NCBI RefSeq assembly: GCF_009674485.1
Contig: NZ_WKJJ01000010.1
Coordinates: 226,760-290,759, forward strand
Reading direction: 5' to 3'
Origin: Pseudoduganella rivuli
GTDB taxonomy: Bacteria; Pseudomonadota; Gammaproteobacteria; Burkholderiales; Burkholderiaceae_D
Length of the DNA: 64,000 nucleotides
Part shown: in pieces, positions 7,909-17,368 of the stretch
Layout: every line of letters begins with the position of its first letter
Position numbering within the stretch: the stretch's first letter is position 1
Position numbers and translations under genes: made by a program
The notes under the pieces: model-generated
Databases searched by the model: none
What the model was told of the DNA's origin: nothing
What the model saw: only the letters and a program-made list of their open reading frames with translations

Positions 7909-8796
7909 ATGCAACACGTCATTTCACGGTGGTTTTTCCCGGGGGCGCTGCTGGCCAGCTGCGTATCGTTTGTCGCGGCGCGCGCCACCGGCGGCAACCT
8001 TGAACTGGCGGTGGCGATTCCCGCTGCCGTCACGCTGGTCCTGGCCATGGTGCTGGAACGCGTGGCGCCATTCCGCCCGGAGTGGAACCGCGACGACAGC
8101 GATACCGGCACGGACTGGTTCAGCATGGCGGCACTGCTGGCGGTAATCGACCCGGTGCTGAAATGGGCCGGACCGATGCTGGTCATCGTCATGTATGGCC
8201 GCCTGGATGTGGCAAATAACCTGTTCCCGGCCGGCCTGCCGTTCGTACTGCAAGTGGCGGTTGCCGCCCTGATCGCGGAGTTCGGCTATTACTGGGCGCA
8301 CCGGCTGCACCACAGCCGGCCGGCGTTATGGTGGCTGCATGCGCTGCACCACGGCAGCGGCCGTCTGTACACGGTGAACAATTTCCGCCTGCATCCGCTC
8401 AATTACGCCGTCAACTATGCATGCGGCATGCTGCCGCTGCTGGCGATCGGCACGCCCGCCGACGTGTTGTACGGCTACCTGGCGCTGACCTACCCGGTGC
8501 TGATGCTGCAGCACGCCAACCTGCCACTGCGCAGCGGCTGGCTGAATTACGTCTTCAGTACCAATGAAGTACATCGCTGGCACCATTCGGCGGTAAGCGG
8601 CGAAGGTGACACCAACTTCGGGCGGTCACTGGTGTTCTGGGACATCATATTCGGCACTTTCCGCTACCAGCCGCAGGGCGCCAACCTGCCGCACGCCATC
8701 GGCCTATATGCCGGCAGCGCATACCCGGCCCGCGCTCCGTACTGGCGCCAGGTACTGTCCATGTTCTTGCCGGGCTGCTGCAAAGCCGCCGTATAA
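7909..8796 (+). CDS. Sterol desaturase / fatty-acid hydroxylase superfamily membrane protein
   Basis: 295 residues with several hydrophobic spans and the three histidine boxes of the di-iron fatty-acid hydroxylase superfamily: HRLHH (131-135), HALHH (144-148) and HRWHH (222-226). Family members are membrane di-iron oxygenases that hydroxylate or desaturate lipids. It sits 22 bp after the ArsN2-oxidoreductase fusion and 11 bp before an MFS transporter on the same strand, so it is very likely co-transcribed under arsenic control. Its role there is not known to me; lipid remodelling or arsenolipid chemistry would be guesses. Confidence 0.88.
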   Translation: MQHVISRWFFPGALLASCVSFVAARATGGNLELAVAIPAAVTLVLAMVLERVAPFRPEWNRDDSDTGTDWFSMAALLAVIDPVLKWAGPMLVIVMYGRLDVANNLFPAGLPFVLQVAVAALIAEFGYYWAHRLHHSRPALWWLHALHHGSGRLYTVNNFRLHPLNYAVNYACGMLPLLAIGTPADVLYGYLALTYPVLMLQHANLPLRSGWLNYVFSTNEVHRWHHSAVSGEGDTNFGRSLVFWDIIFGTFRYQPQGANLPHAIGLYAGSAYPARAPYWRQVLSMFLPGCCKAAV

Positions 8797-8807
8797 AGGG
8801 TGACACC

Positions 8808-9995
8808 ATGTCCAATGCACGTCGCCTGATCGGCATCCTCGCATGCACACAAATTGCATCCTGGGGCTCAGTGTATTACGCGTTCAGCATCGTCGCCCCG
8901 GCAATTGCGCGCGACCTCGCTCTCGGCAATGAACTGGTTTATGGCGCCTTCTCATGGAGCCTGCTGGTGGCCGGCGTGGCGTCCGCGCCGGCCGGCATGC
9001 TGCTTGACCGGTTCGGTGGTCGGCCGGTGATGTCAGCCGGGTCCGTCGTGTGCGGCGCCGGGCTGCTCTGGCTGAGCAGTTGTGGCAGTGTGGTCTCTTA
9101 CTATGGCGCCTGGACCATGCTTGGACTGGCGATGACGCTGACCTTGTACGAAGCGGCATTTGCCACCATCAACCGGCAATTGACGACAGGCGGACGCCAG
9201 GCCATTTCGACCGTGACGCTGTTCGGCGGCTTCGCCAGCACGATCTTCTGGCCGCTGACCTGGTACCTGAGCACGGCTGCCGGATGGCGCGGCGCCTACC
9301 TGTGGTTTGGCGTCATCCAGCTGGCTATCTGCCTGCCGCTGCACTTGCTGCTGGGCCCCAACGCACGGGCGACGGCCGCCGGCGATCGCAGCGGCGGTCG
9401 CAGTCACACGCTGGGCGAAGCACTGCGTCATGGCGCATTCTGGAAGCTGGCGATGGCCTTTGCCGCCAACACCTTCACTTTCGCTGCGCTGTCCGTTCAC
9501 CTGCTGCCTTTGTTAACGGAGTACGGGCACCCGGAAAAATTCGCCGTGCTGCTTTTGACGCTGATCGGTCCCATGCAAGTGGCCGGGCGCGTGCTGGAGC
9601 GCACAGTCGCCCGCGACGTGGCGCCGCAGACGATAGGGAAACTGGTTTTTACCGCGCTGCCCGCATCGCTGCTGGCCTTGATGCTGTTCGGCGAACACGG
9701 CTGGGCCGCGGCGCTGTTCTGTTGCCTGTATGGGCTGAGCAACGGCGTCCTGACGATCGTGCGCGGCACGATACCGCAAGAACTGTTCGGACGTGAAAAC
9801 TATGGCGCCATTTCCGGTGCGATGGCCGGGCCTTCGCTGGTATCGAAGGCGGCCGGCCCGCTGGCGGCAGCCATGCTCATGCAGTCGGCGCCAACGCCAT
9901 CCGCGCTGGTGTTGCTGTTGCTGGGCTGCGCGTTGATGTCGCTGGCATTTTACTTTGCCGCCATCAAAGTTCAATTCAATACCGCGGCCTGCTAG
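8808..9995 (+). CDS. MFS transporter, last gene of rightward ars operon
   Basis: 395 residues with about 12 hydrophobic segments. The loop after TM2 (LLDRFGGRPVMSAGS) is the MFS motif A region. It starts 11 bp after the hydroxylase gene and ends 1 bp before the stop of the convergent kinase gene at 9997. Its place in the ars cluster suggests export of an arsenical or an acetylated product (MFS exporters such as ArsJ and ArsK are known from other ars operons), but I cannot assign it to either. Confidence 0.85.
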   Translation: MSNARRLIGILACTQIASWGSVYYAFSIVAPAIARDLALGNELVYGAFSWSLLVAGVASAPAGMLLDRFGGRPVMSAGSVVCGAGLLWLSSCGSVVSYYGAWTMLGLAMTLTLYEAAFATINRQLTTGGRQAISTVTLFGGFASTIFWPLTWYLSTAAGWRGAYLWFGVIQLAICLPLHLLLGPNARATAAGDRSGGRSHTLGEALRHGAFWKLAMAFAANTFTFAALSVHLLPLLTEYGHPEKFAVLLLTLIGPMQVAGRVLERTVARDVAPQTIGKLVFTALPASLLALMLFGEHGWAAALFCCLYGLSNGVLTIVRGTIPQELFGRENYGAISGAMAGPSLVSKAAGPLAAAMLMQSAPTPSALVLLLLGCALMSLAFYFAAIKVQFNTAAC

Positions 9996-9996
9996 T

Positions 9997-11397
9997 TCAG
10001 GCCGCAGCCAGTTGCTGCCGCACCGGCAACGTCACCCGGAACGTACTGCCCTCCCCCAGTGCCGTCCGGACCTCGATCCGTCCCTGGTGCCGCTGCACGA
10101 TACCGTAGGACAGCGACAACCCCAGCCCGGTCCCTTTGCCGATGGCCTTGGTGGTAAAAAACGGATCGAAGATGCGGGGCAACACGTCGGCGGGGATGCC
10201 GCAGCCGGCATCCTCCACCTCAAACCAGGCTTCGCCATCGGCCGCGCCGGTGCGGACCACGATGCGGCCACGTCCCGGGCCCGCCGCGTGCACGGCATTG
10301 ACCAGCAAGTTCATCACCACCTGGTTCAGTTGCGATGGCACGCATTCCACCAGCGGCAAGTCGCCATACTCGCGCACCAGGTCGGCCGACTTGCGGATAT
10401 CGCTGGCAATGATATTCATGGTCGATTCGATACCACGATGCAGGTCGGCCCATTCCCATTTTTGCTCCGTGTCGGCGCGCGAAAAATCCTTCAGCGATTG
10501 CACGATCTTGCCGACCCGCTCCATGCCTTCCCTGGATTCCGCGATCAGCACCGGGATGTCTTCACGCAGGAAGGCCAGTTTCGATTGTTCCCGCGTGCAG
10601 CGGATCAACGTGGCGGCCGATTCCGCCATCCCCGGTTCCGCCGATTCGTAGACGCTCAGGATATCGAATACGCTTTGCAGGTATTCTTCCAGCATGCCGA
10701 AGTTGGACGACAAGAAACCCAACGGGTTATTGATTTCATGCGCCACCCCGGCCGCCAGTTGGCCGATGGACGCCAGCTTTTCCGTCTGCACCATGCGGCT
10801 TTCCAGCTGTTTTCGTTCCTCCATTTCTGCTTGCAGCCGCAAGTTGGCTTGCGACAGTTCTTCCGTGCGGGAACGCACCGCGGCCTCCAGCGTCTCCATT
10901 TTCCACGCCGCCTGGCGCATCAGGTTCCATTTGTCCACCAACGTATTGGCCATCTGCCGCACTTCGATGGCGTCGAACGGCTTTTTCAGCACCAGCAGGC
11001 GCTCATGGCCATCGAGCCGGTCCAGCACTTCTTCCCACGAATAATCCGAATACGCGGTGCACAGCACGACTTGCAGCGCGCTGTCGGTCTGCCACAGCCG
11101 CTCGATGGTCTGCACGCCATCCCACCCAGGCGGCATGCGCATGTCGACAAAGGCAACCGCATACGGGCGTTGCGCCTCGGCCGCCGCGCCTGCCATGGCG
11201 ACACCCTGCGCGCCCTGCAGCGCGCAATCCAGTTCAAATCCGGAAACCTGCATGCGCGGCTCCGTGCCGAACAGGCGCGACTCCAGCTGGTCCAGCCTGT
11301 CCTGCGCCGCTTGCGGCGCCAGGATCTTGCGGAAGTCGTCATGGATCGACACCATGTCATCGATGAGCAAAATACGGCGGTTATGCGGCGAGTGCAT
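9997..11397 (-). CDS. Hybrid sensor kinase: N-terminal receiver + histidine kinase
   Basis: 466 residues from the ATG at 11397 (AGGAGG upstream). It has an N-terminal receiver domain (Asp85 in VAFVDMRMPP, Lys139 in KKP), a coiled-coil linker (about 165-205), a HisKA domain with the H-box GVAHEINNPLGF (His220), then HATPase with N, G1 (DAGCGIP) and G2 (GKGTGLGLSL) boxes. There are no membrane spans. Receiver-first kinases typically take phosphate from an upstream kinase. The start overlaps the DAHL-kinase gene end by 17 bp, so it is the last gene of the seven-gene signalling operon. Confidence 0.88.
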   Translation of the reverse strand: MHSPHNRRILLIDDMVSIHDDFRKILAPQAAQDRLDQLESRLFGTEPRMQVSGFELDCALQGAQGVAMAGAAAEAQRPYAVAFVDMRMPPGWDGVQTIERLWQTDSALQVVLCTAYSDYSWEEVLDRLDGHERLLVLKKPFDAIEVRQMANTLVDKWNLMRQAAWKMETLEAAVRSRTEELSQANLRLQAEMEERKQLESRMVQTEKLASIGQLAAGVAHEINNPLGFLSSNFGMLEEYLQSVFDILSVYESAEPGMAESAATLIRCTREQSKLAFLREDIPVLIAESREGMERVGKIVQSLKDFSRADTEQKWEWADLHRGIESTMNIIASDIRKSADLVREYGDLPLVECVPSQLNQVVMNLLVNAVHAAGPGRGRIVVRTGAADGEAWFEVEDAGCGIPADVLPRIFDPFFTTKAIGKGTGLGLSLSYGIVQRHQGRIEVRTALGEGSTFRVTLPVRQQLAAA

Positions 11398-13168
11398 GGC
11401 GTTCCTCCTGCCGGGTTGGTAATTCCAGGGTAAATGTCGCACCGCGTCCTGCGCCGTCGCTGTGGACGCGCAAACCGCCGCCCATTTCGCGCGCCGCCAG
11501 GATACAGCTGTGCAAGCCGAATCCATGGCCATCCTTGTGGGTGGTGAATCCGTGCGAAAAGATGCGCGCCAGGTTTTCCGGCAAAATGCCCTCGCCGTTG
11601 TCGACTACGTCGATACGCAGCATCTCCCCATCAACGGCGCGCAAGCGTAGCACGATGCGGGGCGTGCGTTCCGGCACCCTCTCCGTGGCGCGCCGCGCAT
11701 TGCTGATCAGGTTGACGAGGATTTGCAGCACGCGATGGCGGTCCATCGATACCGGCGGCAACGCGGCAACATCCTGGATGATGGTGATGCCATGCCGCGC
11801 CAGCGACACGGCGCTCATGCTGACCGCCTGCTCGAGCACCTCATCCACCGAACACTGTTCGAACATGCAAGCCGAACCGGCATGCGCCTGCTGGGCGGCT
11901 ACGATTTCCTTCACATGGTCCACGCAGCCATTCAATTGGGCCACTTCGGCCGTCATGGTTTCCCGCTCGGTGCGCAGCACCAGCGCCAGCCCCTCCAGAT
12001 AACCGGGCAGGCAGCGCCCCCGCTCGTCGTCATCCAGGAATCGTCCCAGCCCGTCTCCATGTTCGCGCATCAGCGCCACCGCCATATCGAGGCCGCCGCC
12101 GCGCGACGCCTTGATTTGCTGCTGCAGCAGCGTGGCGGAAACACTCACGCTGTTGAGCACGTTGCCGACGTTATGCAACACATTGGTGGCGATCTCCGCC
12201 TTGCCGGCTTCGCGCGCCGCCGCCACCAGTTGCGACTGCGCCTCTTCCAGTTGCTGCGTGCGCTCGCTCACCCGGCGTTCCAGCGTATCGTTGGCCTGCT
12301 GCAGGCGGGCGTTGTAGCGGTTGATGATGGCATGGCTGCGTAACAGGCAACCCGCCGCATACAACAGCAAACCGCTCAATGCCACGGACAATGCCAGCAG
12401 GTAGATGCGGTGTTGCCGCACCCGGCCCGACGCACGCTGCAATTCGCTGGCGAGCACGGCGTTGATCTGGTCAACCCGCAAGTCTGTCGGCGCAGCGGTG
12501 ATGTCGGCCAGCAGCCGGTCCACCGCCTTATGCTCGCGCAGCACGATACGCACGTGCGTGTCAAAATTTTCCGCCAGTGCCCGCACGGCCTGGCCCACAT
12601 CGCTGCGGATTTTTGTCAAATCGGCCAGGCGCAGCTCGAGTTCTTCCAGGTCTTTGTTCTCCCCGAGATCGATATATTCCAGTGTTTCCAGCGATACTTC
12701 GCGCATGTCGAGCGCGGCGCGTGCAACGTCCGCTTGCCGCGCGCCGGCATGCTGCACATGCGCTTCCGCTTCATCCGTCATCGCGATCATATATCTCAGT
12801 GAATTGCGGAATACCGCATTGCGCGACTTGAATGATTCCACCAGCGCGGCCTTGCCGTCCAGCTCGCGCCGATAGGCATCGACGGCAGGCGCCAGCGCGG
12901 CATTGCCCGGGCGCGCGTGCAGCAACGATGGCAAACGGGCCATGTCTTCCAACGGGAGCACCAGCGCATCATAGCCATGCAAAAGGCCCAGCCGCACCTT
13001 CATCACATCCAGTTCCCATTGCGCGTCGAGCTGGCGGATTTTCTGCAATTGCGCCACATCTTCGAAATACGCCGGTTCATCGTAATCCGGCGCCTGCAGC
13101 AGCACATACACCAGCGCGGCCGCCAGCGCCGCCGCCACGCACACGCCTACTTGCCAGTGGCGGCTCAT
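11381..13168 (-). CDS. Membrane sensor kinase with all-helical periplasmic (DAHL-like) domain
   Basis: 595 residues. An N-terminal span (about 7-24) is followed by roughly 240 residues of helical periplasmic region with the look of the DAHL sensor domain, a second span (about 265-285), a coiled coil, and a kinase core. The phosphorylation region reads ATNVLHNVGNVLNSV, an atypical H-box seen in a HisKA-like subgroup lacking the usual HELRTP. The HATPase has DNGEGI and GFGLHS. The gene overlaps the cytochrome c peroxidase stop by 4 bp (ATGA). Coupling to the peroxidase and to the following receiver-kinase is implied by position. Confidence 0.82.
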   Translation of the reverse strand: MSRHWQVGVCVAAALAAALVYVLLQAPDYDEPAYFEDVAQLQKIRQLDAQWELDVMKVRLGLLHGYDALVLPLEDMARLPSLLHARPGNAALAPAVDAYRRELDGKAALVESFKSRNAVFRNSLRYMIAMTDEAEAHVQHAGARQADVARAALDMREVSLETLEYIDLGENKDLEELELRLADLTKIRSDVGQAVRALAENFDTHVRIVLREHKAVDRLLADITAAPTDLRVDQINAVLASELQRASGRVRQHRIYLLALSVALSGLLLYAAGCLLRSHAIINRYNARLQQANDTLERRVSERTQQLEEAQSQLVAAAREAGKAEIATNVLHNVGNVLNSVSVSATLLQQQIKASRGGGLDMAVALMREHGDGLGRFLDDDERGRCLPGYLEGLALVLRTERETMTAEVAQLNGCVDHVKEIVAAQQAHAGSACMFEQCSVDEVLEQAVSMSAVSLARHGITIIQDVAALPPVSMDRHRVLQILVNLISNARRATERVPERTPRIVLRLRAVDGEMLRIDVVDNGEGILPENLARIFSHGFTTHKDGHGFGLHSCILAAREMGGGLRVHSDGAGRGATFTLELPTRQEERHALAA

Positions 13169-14121
13169 GGCTGCACCGCCGGTTCCGCATTCAATGTCGC
13201 AAGGAATGCGGCTATCAGTTTCCTGTCTTCGCTGGTGCTCTCGCGGCCCAGCTGGTATCGGAACATGGCGTCGATGGCCTGTTCCAGCGTCGCGGCGGAG
13301 CCATCATGGAAATAGGGGGCGGTGCGCGCGACGTTGCGCAAGCCCGGCACCTTGAACACTTGTTCGTCCTGCGGGTTGCCGGTGACGAGGAAGCGCCCCA
13401 GCCCCGCACCCTGCGCGGAGGGCGCGGGCATGACTGCACCATATTTCTGGAACATGTTGCCTCCCACGTTGACACCCTGGTGACAAGACACGCAGCCATA
13501 CTGCTTGAAGCGCGCGTAGCCGGCTTTTTCGGCAGCCGTGATGGCGCCGTTATCGCCTTGCAGGTAACGGTCAAACCGCGCTCCCGGCGTCACCAGCGTG
13601 CGCTCATAGGTGGCCAGCGCGTTTTCAATATTGGCGCGCGTCACACCATCGCGGTATGCCGCGTTGAAGGCGCGCCGGTAACCGCTGTCGTCCAGCACCT
13701 TGCGCACCACGACCGGCCACGACGAGCCCATTTCCACCGGATTTTCCACCACCATGCCGATCTGCTGTTCCAGCGTTGACGCCGCGCCATTCCAGAACTG
13801 GCGGAAATTCAGCGCCGCATTGAGTACCGTGGGCGTATTGAGGGCGGTCAGGCGGCCATTGAAACCCAGTGACCGGGCGCGGCCGTCGACACCACCCGCC
13901 TGGAGATTGTGGCAACTGGCGCACGACACCACGCCGTTGGCCGACAAGCGCGGGTCGGAGAACAGGCGGCGCCCCAGCGCCACCCGCGCCGGGTCCTGCG
14001 GGGCGGCCGCCGGCACCGGGTGGATGGGTTCGTTCTGTAGTGCGTTGCCGGCGAATGCCGGTACGGCCAGCGCAATCACTGGCGCCAGCATGGCGGCGGA
14101 GGACTGGCTGCGGGAAGCCAT
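13165..14121 (-). CDS. Di-haem cytochrome c peroxidase (MauG/CCP family), exported
   Basis: 318 residues from the ATG at 14121 with AAGGGAA upstream. It has a signal peptide (AMLAPVIALAVPAFAG) and two CxxCH haem sites: CASCH (67-71) and CVSCH (210-214). Spacing and motifs such as LNTPTVLNAALNFRQFWNG, VENPVEMG and VPGLRNVARTAPYFHDG are typical of bacterial di-haem peroxidases that reduce periplasmic H2O2 with electrons from small cytochromes. It is embedded in a kinase/receiver/EAL operon, with ATGA overlap to the next kinase gene, which is unusual and suggests redox or peroxide input to the signalling circuit. Confidence 0.92.
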   Translation of the reverse strand: MASRSQSSAAMLAPVIALAVPAFAGNALQNEPIHPVPAAAPQDPARVALGRRLFSDPRLSANGVVSCASCHNLQAGGVDGRARSLGFNGRLTALNTPTVLNAALNFRQFWNGAASTLEQQIGMVVENPVEMGSSWPVVVRKVLDDSGYRRAFNAAYRDGVTRANIENALATYERTLVTPGARFDRYLQGDNGAITAAEKAGYARFKQYGCVSCHQGVNVGGNMFQKYGAVMPAPSAQGAGLGRFLVTGNPQDEQVFKVPGLRNVARTAPYFHDGSAATLEQAIDAMFRYQLGRESTSEDRKLIAAFLATLNAEPAVQP

Positions 14122-14135
14122 CGCGCATTCCCTTG

Positions 14136-16295
14136 TTATGCGTATGCGGGCTTGCCCACGGCCGGCGCCAGGCCATGGCGCTGCCAGTAATCGCGGAACG
14201 CGTCGCGGATATTGTCCCGCAGCACCTGGTTGCTCCACGGCTTGGTGTAAAAGCGGTACAGCGAACCGCGGTTGATCGATTCCATGATGGTGGCCAGGTC
14301 CGTGTAGCCGGACAGGATGATGCGGAACGTATCGGGGTACATATCCTTGACCCGGTCGAGGATTTCCGTGCCGCTCATGCCATCCATGCGCTGGTCGCAC
14401 ATCACCAGCTGGACCGGATGCTGTGCCAGCAGGCTGAAAGCGTCCGCCGCGCATTGCGCCGTGAGAATGCGATAACCGTCCGGACGCAGCAGGCGCTGCA
14501 GCGCCGACAAGACATGGGGCTCGTCGTCGATGATCAGCAGCGTGCGCTGCGGTACGCCCGGCGCGGCCTCCGCGGCCATGGCGGACTGGTTGCCGAGCAG
14601 GGCGGCGCACTGCGCGGCCGGCAGCGGACGGCTGAAATAATAGCCCTGGATCTGGTCGCAGCGGCGCCGTCCCAGGTACGCCAGCTGTTCGGCGGTTTCC
14701 ACGCCTTCCGCCACCACGTCCAGCCCCAGGCTGTGCGCCATCGCGATAATCGCGTCCACCAGCGCCGCATCGCCCGGGTTGCGCGTGACTTCGCGGATGA
14801 AGGCGATATCGATTTTCAGCGTATCGACCGGCAAGCGCTTCAGGTACGCCAGGCTGGAATAGCCGGTGCCAAAGTCGTCGATGGCCACCTGCACGCCCAG
14901 CCGCCGCAAGGCCGCCAGCATGTCGGCGGCGCGCTCGGTATCGGCCATGACCGCACTTTCCGTGACTTCCAGGCTCAGCATGGCGGGCGGGATGTCATGG
15001 GCCAGCAGCGCTTGCCGGACGATGTCTTCCAGGTTGCCTTCGGCGAACTGACGGCTGGCGACATTGACGGCAATATGGAATGGCTGGCCAGCCGCCTCTT
15101 TCCATAAGGCCGCCTGGCGGCATGCTTCATCGATCACCCACGCGCCCACCGCGACGATCAGCCCGGTTTCCTCCAGCACGGGGATAAATTCTCCCGGCGA
15201 CACCAGGCCACAGCCCGGGCGGTTCCAGCGCAACAACGCTTCCACGCCTGCCACACGGCCGCTGCCGATATCCAGCTTGGGCTGGTAATACAGTTCAAAC
15301 TCGCGCTGGCTATGCGCCTTGCGCAGCGCGTTTTCAAACTCGAAGCGCTGCTGCACCTTGGTATTCATGCTCTCGGTGAACCAGCGGCAGGAATTCACAC
15401 CCGCCATGCGGGCCTGGTGCAGCGCCACGCCGGCGTGGCGCACCAGGGTGGCGGCGTCGCCGGCATCGCCCGGATGCAGCGCTATGCCAACGCTGGCCGT
15501 CAGGCACACTTCGCCGCCATCGACGGCAAACGGCTCGGCGCACGCGGTACGGATTTTCTCCGCCACCGCCATGGCCGTGGCCGGCGTGTCGAGCGCCGAC
15601 ACCAGCAGCGCGAATTCGTCATTGCCGATGCGCGCCAGCGATCCGGCCGCCGGCGCGCATTGCTGCAGGCGCCGCGCGGCCTGGCGCAGCACTTCATCGC
15701 CGGCAGCCTGCCCCAGCGTGTCATTGACCCTTGAAAAGCCGTCCAGGTCGGCCAGCAGCACGGCGCTCAGGTGTAATACACCTTGCCGTTGTTCCGCCGC
15801 CAGCGTGTGCTCCAGCGCGCGCTGGAACAGCGTGCGGTTCGGCAGGCCGGTCAGCGCATCATAGTTCTCCACGCGCTGGCCGTGATGGCACGAGCCTTTA
15901 TACAGCAGCCGCACCTCCAGCATATTGCGGATCCGGCTCAGCACTTCCGAATGATCGAACGGCTTGGCGACAAAATCACGCGCGCCTTCCGCCAGTGCGC
16001 GCAGCTTGTATTCCGGCGCCGCCGTCAGCGCGAGGATGGGAAGATAGGTATCCGCATCGATCTGCTTCAAGTGCTCCATGACCGCAAAACCATCCATGAA
16101 CGGCATGTTTATATCCAGCAGGATCAGGTCATAGTCATGGGCACGGTGCATGGCGCAGACTTCGCGCGGATCCATGGTGGACGTGACATCCGTATAGCCA
16201 GCCATCTGCAGCATGGCGGCCAGCACCGCCACGTTGAATGGATGGTCGTCGACGATCAGGATTTTCGCTCCTGATAATTCAGCTTGACTGATCAT
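14136..16295 (-). CDS. REC-GGDEF-EAL-REC response regulator (c-di-GMP phosphodiesterase, degenerate GGDEF)
   Basis: 719 residues from the ATG at 16295 (GGAGGA upstream). Domain order: receiver 1 (Asp61 in LLDINMPFMDG); GGDEF domain whose active motif reads GNDEF in RIGNDEFALL, so cyclase activity is doubtful; EAL domain with EALLRW, TES, DDFGTGYSSL and EGVET intact; and a second receiver (VMCDQRMDGMSG). It probably hydrolyses c-di-GMP, with the degenerate GGDEF perhaps acting as a GTP-binding regulatory module. A C-terminal receiver after an EAL domain is uncommon. The start overlaps the single-receiver gene end by 17 bp. Confidence 0.9.
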   Translation of the reverse strand: MISQAELSGAKILIVDDHPFNVAVLAAMLQMAGYTDVTSTMDPREVCAMHRAHDYDLILLDINMPFMDGFAVMEHLKQIDADTYLPILALTAAPEYKLRALAEGARDFVAKPFDHSEVLSRIRNMLEVRLLYKGSCHHGQRVENYDALTGLPNRTLFQRALEHTLAAEQRQGVLHLSAVLLADLDGFSRVNDTLGQAAGDEVLRQAARRLQQCAPAAGSLARIGNDEFALLVSALDTPATAMAVAEKIRTACAEPFAVDGGEVCLTASVGIALHPGDAGDAATLVRHAGVALHQARMAGVNSCRWFTESMNTKVQQRFEFENALRKAHSQREFELYYQPKLDIGSGRVAGVEALLRWNRPGCGLVSPGEFIPVLEETGLIVAVGAWVIDEACRQAALWKEAAGQPFHIAVNVASRQFAEGNLEDIVRQALLAHDIPPAMLSLEVTESAVMADTERAADMLAALRRLGVQVAIDDFGTGYSSLAYLKRLPVDTLKIDIAFIREVTRNPGDAALVDAIIAMAHSLGLDVVAEGVETAEQLAYLGRRRCDQIQGYYFSRPLPAAQCAALLGNQSAMAAEAAPGVPQRTLLIIDDEPHVLSALQRLLRPDGYRILTAQCAADAFSLLAQHPVQLVMCDQRMDGMSGTEILDRVKDMYPDTFRIILSGYTDLATIMESINRGSLYRFYTKPWSNQVLRDNIRDAFRDYWQRHGLAPAVGKPAYA

Positions 16296-16695
16296 GGTAT
16301 TCCTCCCGCTGTTTCGAATGTGCCCAGCTAGTGCATGCCATGGTGACCGCGTCCAGCAATGCCTTGCTGTCCATGGGTTTGCGCAGGTAAGCCGCCGGCC
16401 GCAGCCGCAGCGCACGTGCATAATCTTCCGGATTGTGGCGGCCGGTCACGAAGACCACGCCGGTGCGGGGCGATACTTGCGCCAGCCGTTCCTGCACGTC
16501 GAAGCCGGACATGGCCGGCATGTGCACGTCCAGCACTGCGCAGCAAGGCGCGCCGCCCGCCAGGGCGTCGATCAACGATGCGCCGCTGGCAAATGCCTGC
16601 GCGGGAATGCCGACCGAACGCAGCAGCCGGACCAGCGCGCGGCGGATCGCCGCTTCGTCATCCACTACCGCCACCCAGGGAAAATTGGTATCCAT
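16279..16695 (-). CDS. Single-domain response regulator
   Basis: 138 residues, all receiver domain: acidic pair in VVDDEAAIRR, phospho-acceptor Asp56 (AVLDVHMPAMSG), Thr in FVTGRH and Lys in LRKPM. There is no output domain. The best-placed ATG is at 16695, 49 bp after the FixJ-like gene, with a weak ribosome site. In this operon it is likely a phosphate shuttle or sink between the FixL-like kinase and the downstream receiver-containing proteins. Confidence 0.85.
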   Translation of the reverse strand: MDTNFPWVAVVDDEAAIRRALVRLLRSVGIPAQAFASGASLIDALAGGAPCCAVLDVHMPAMSGFDVQERLAQVSPRTGVVFVTGRHNPEDYARALRLRPAAYLRKPMDSKALLDAVTMACTSWAHSKQREEYHDQSS

Positions 16696-16744
16696 GGGTA
16701 CCAAGATAGCCCTGCCGTGGCTGCTTGAATATTGGACCTTGTGC

Positions 16745-17368
16745 TTACGGAAACGGTTCGGCGGGAGGATTGCGCAAGCGGTCGACCATCCGCACCAGCG
16801 CGGATACGGACTTCGCTTGCATTTTTGCCATGACACGGGCACGGTGCACTTTGACGGTTTTCTCCACCGTCCCCAGTTCGGCGGCAATTTGCTTGTTCAG
16901 CCAACCTTCCGCCACCAGGTCCATCACTTCACGCTCGCGCGGCGTCAGCGATTCCAGCCGCTGGCGCAGGTCGTCGCGCTCCGCGCTGTCGGCCAGGCTG
17001 CGCCGGTTGCGTTCGAAGGCGGCAGCCACGGCCGCCAGCAGGCGCTCGCCATCGACCGGCTTGGTGAGGAAATCCGCCGCGCCCAGTTTCATCGCCTGCA
17101 CGCCGGTGGCGATATCGCCCTGCCCCGTCAGGAAGATCACCGGCAGGTGGCTGTCACGCTGCGCCAGTTCCTGCTGCAGCGCCATGCCGCCCATTTCCGG
17201 CATGGCCAGGTCCAGCACCAGGCAGCCGGGCGTGCCGGCGTCGCCGCTATCGAGAAATTCCCTGGCCGACGTATAACCCTGCACGGTGTAGCCGGCGGAT
17301 GCCAGCAACCGGCCCAGGGCTTTGAGAATGGCCGGCTGGTCGTCGACGAGGAACACGCGGGGCGTCAT
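16745..17368 (-). CDS. FixJ-family response regulator (REC + LuxR HTH)
   Basis: 207 residues: receiver (Asp53 in VLDLAMPEMGG, FLTGQGDI, LTKPVDGERLL) and a LuxR/FixJ helix-turn-helix (LTPREREVMDLVAEGWLNK, then KTVKVHRARVMAKM, about 140-185). Its start overlaps the stop of the sensor kinase by 4 bp (ATGA), so the two form a cognate pair. Members of this family control respiration, nitrogen fixation or C4-dicarboxylate genes; the target here is unknown. Confidence 0.92.
   Translation of the reverse strand: MTPRVFLVDDQPAILKALGRLLASAGYTVQGYTSAREFLDSGDAGTPGCLVLDLAMPEMGGMALQQELAQRDSHLPVIFLTGQGDIATGVQAMKLGAADFLTKPVDGERLLAAVAAAFERNRRSLADSAERDDLRQRLESLTPREREVMDLVAEGWLNKQIAAELGTVEKTVKVHRARVMAKMQAKSVSALVRMVDRLRNPPAEPFP

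Noticed and set aside
6720..8192. Minus-strand open frame of 490 codons opposite the ArsN2-oxidoreductase fusion
   Set aside because: Antisense shadow; no recognisable domain and biased composition.
9955..11433. Plus-strand open frame of 492 codons opposite the receiver-kinase
   Set aside because: Antisense shadow of an unambiguous kinase gene.
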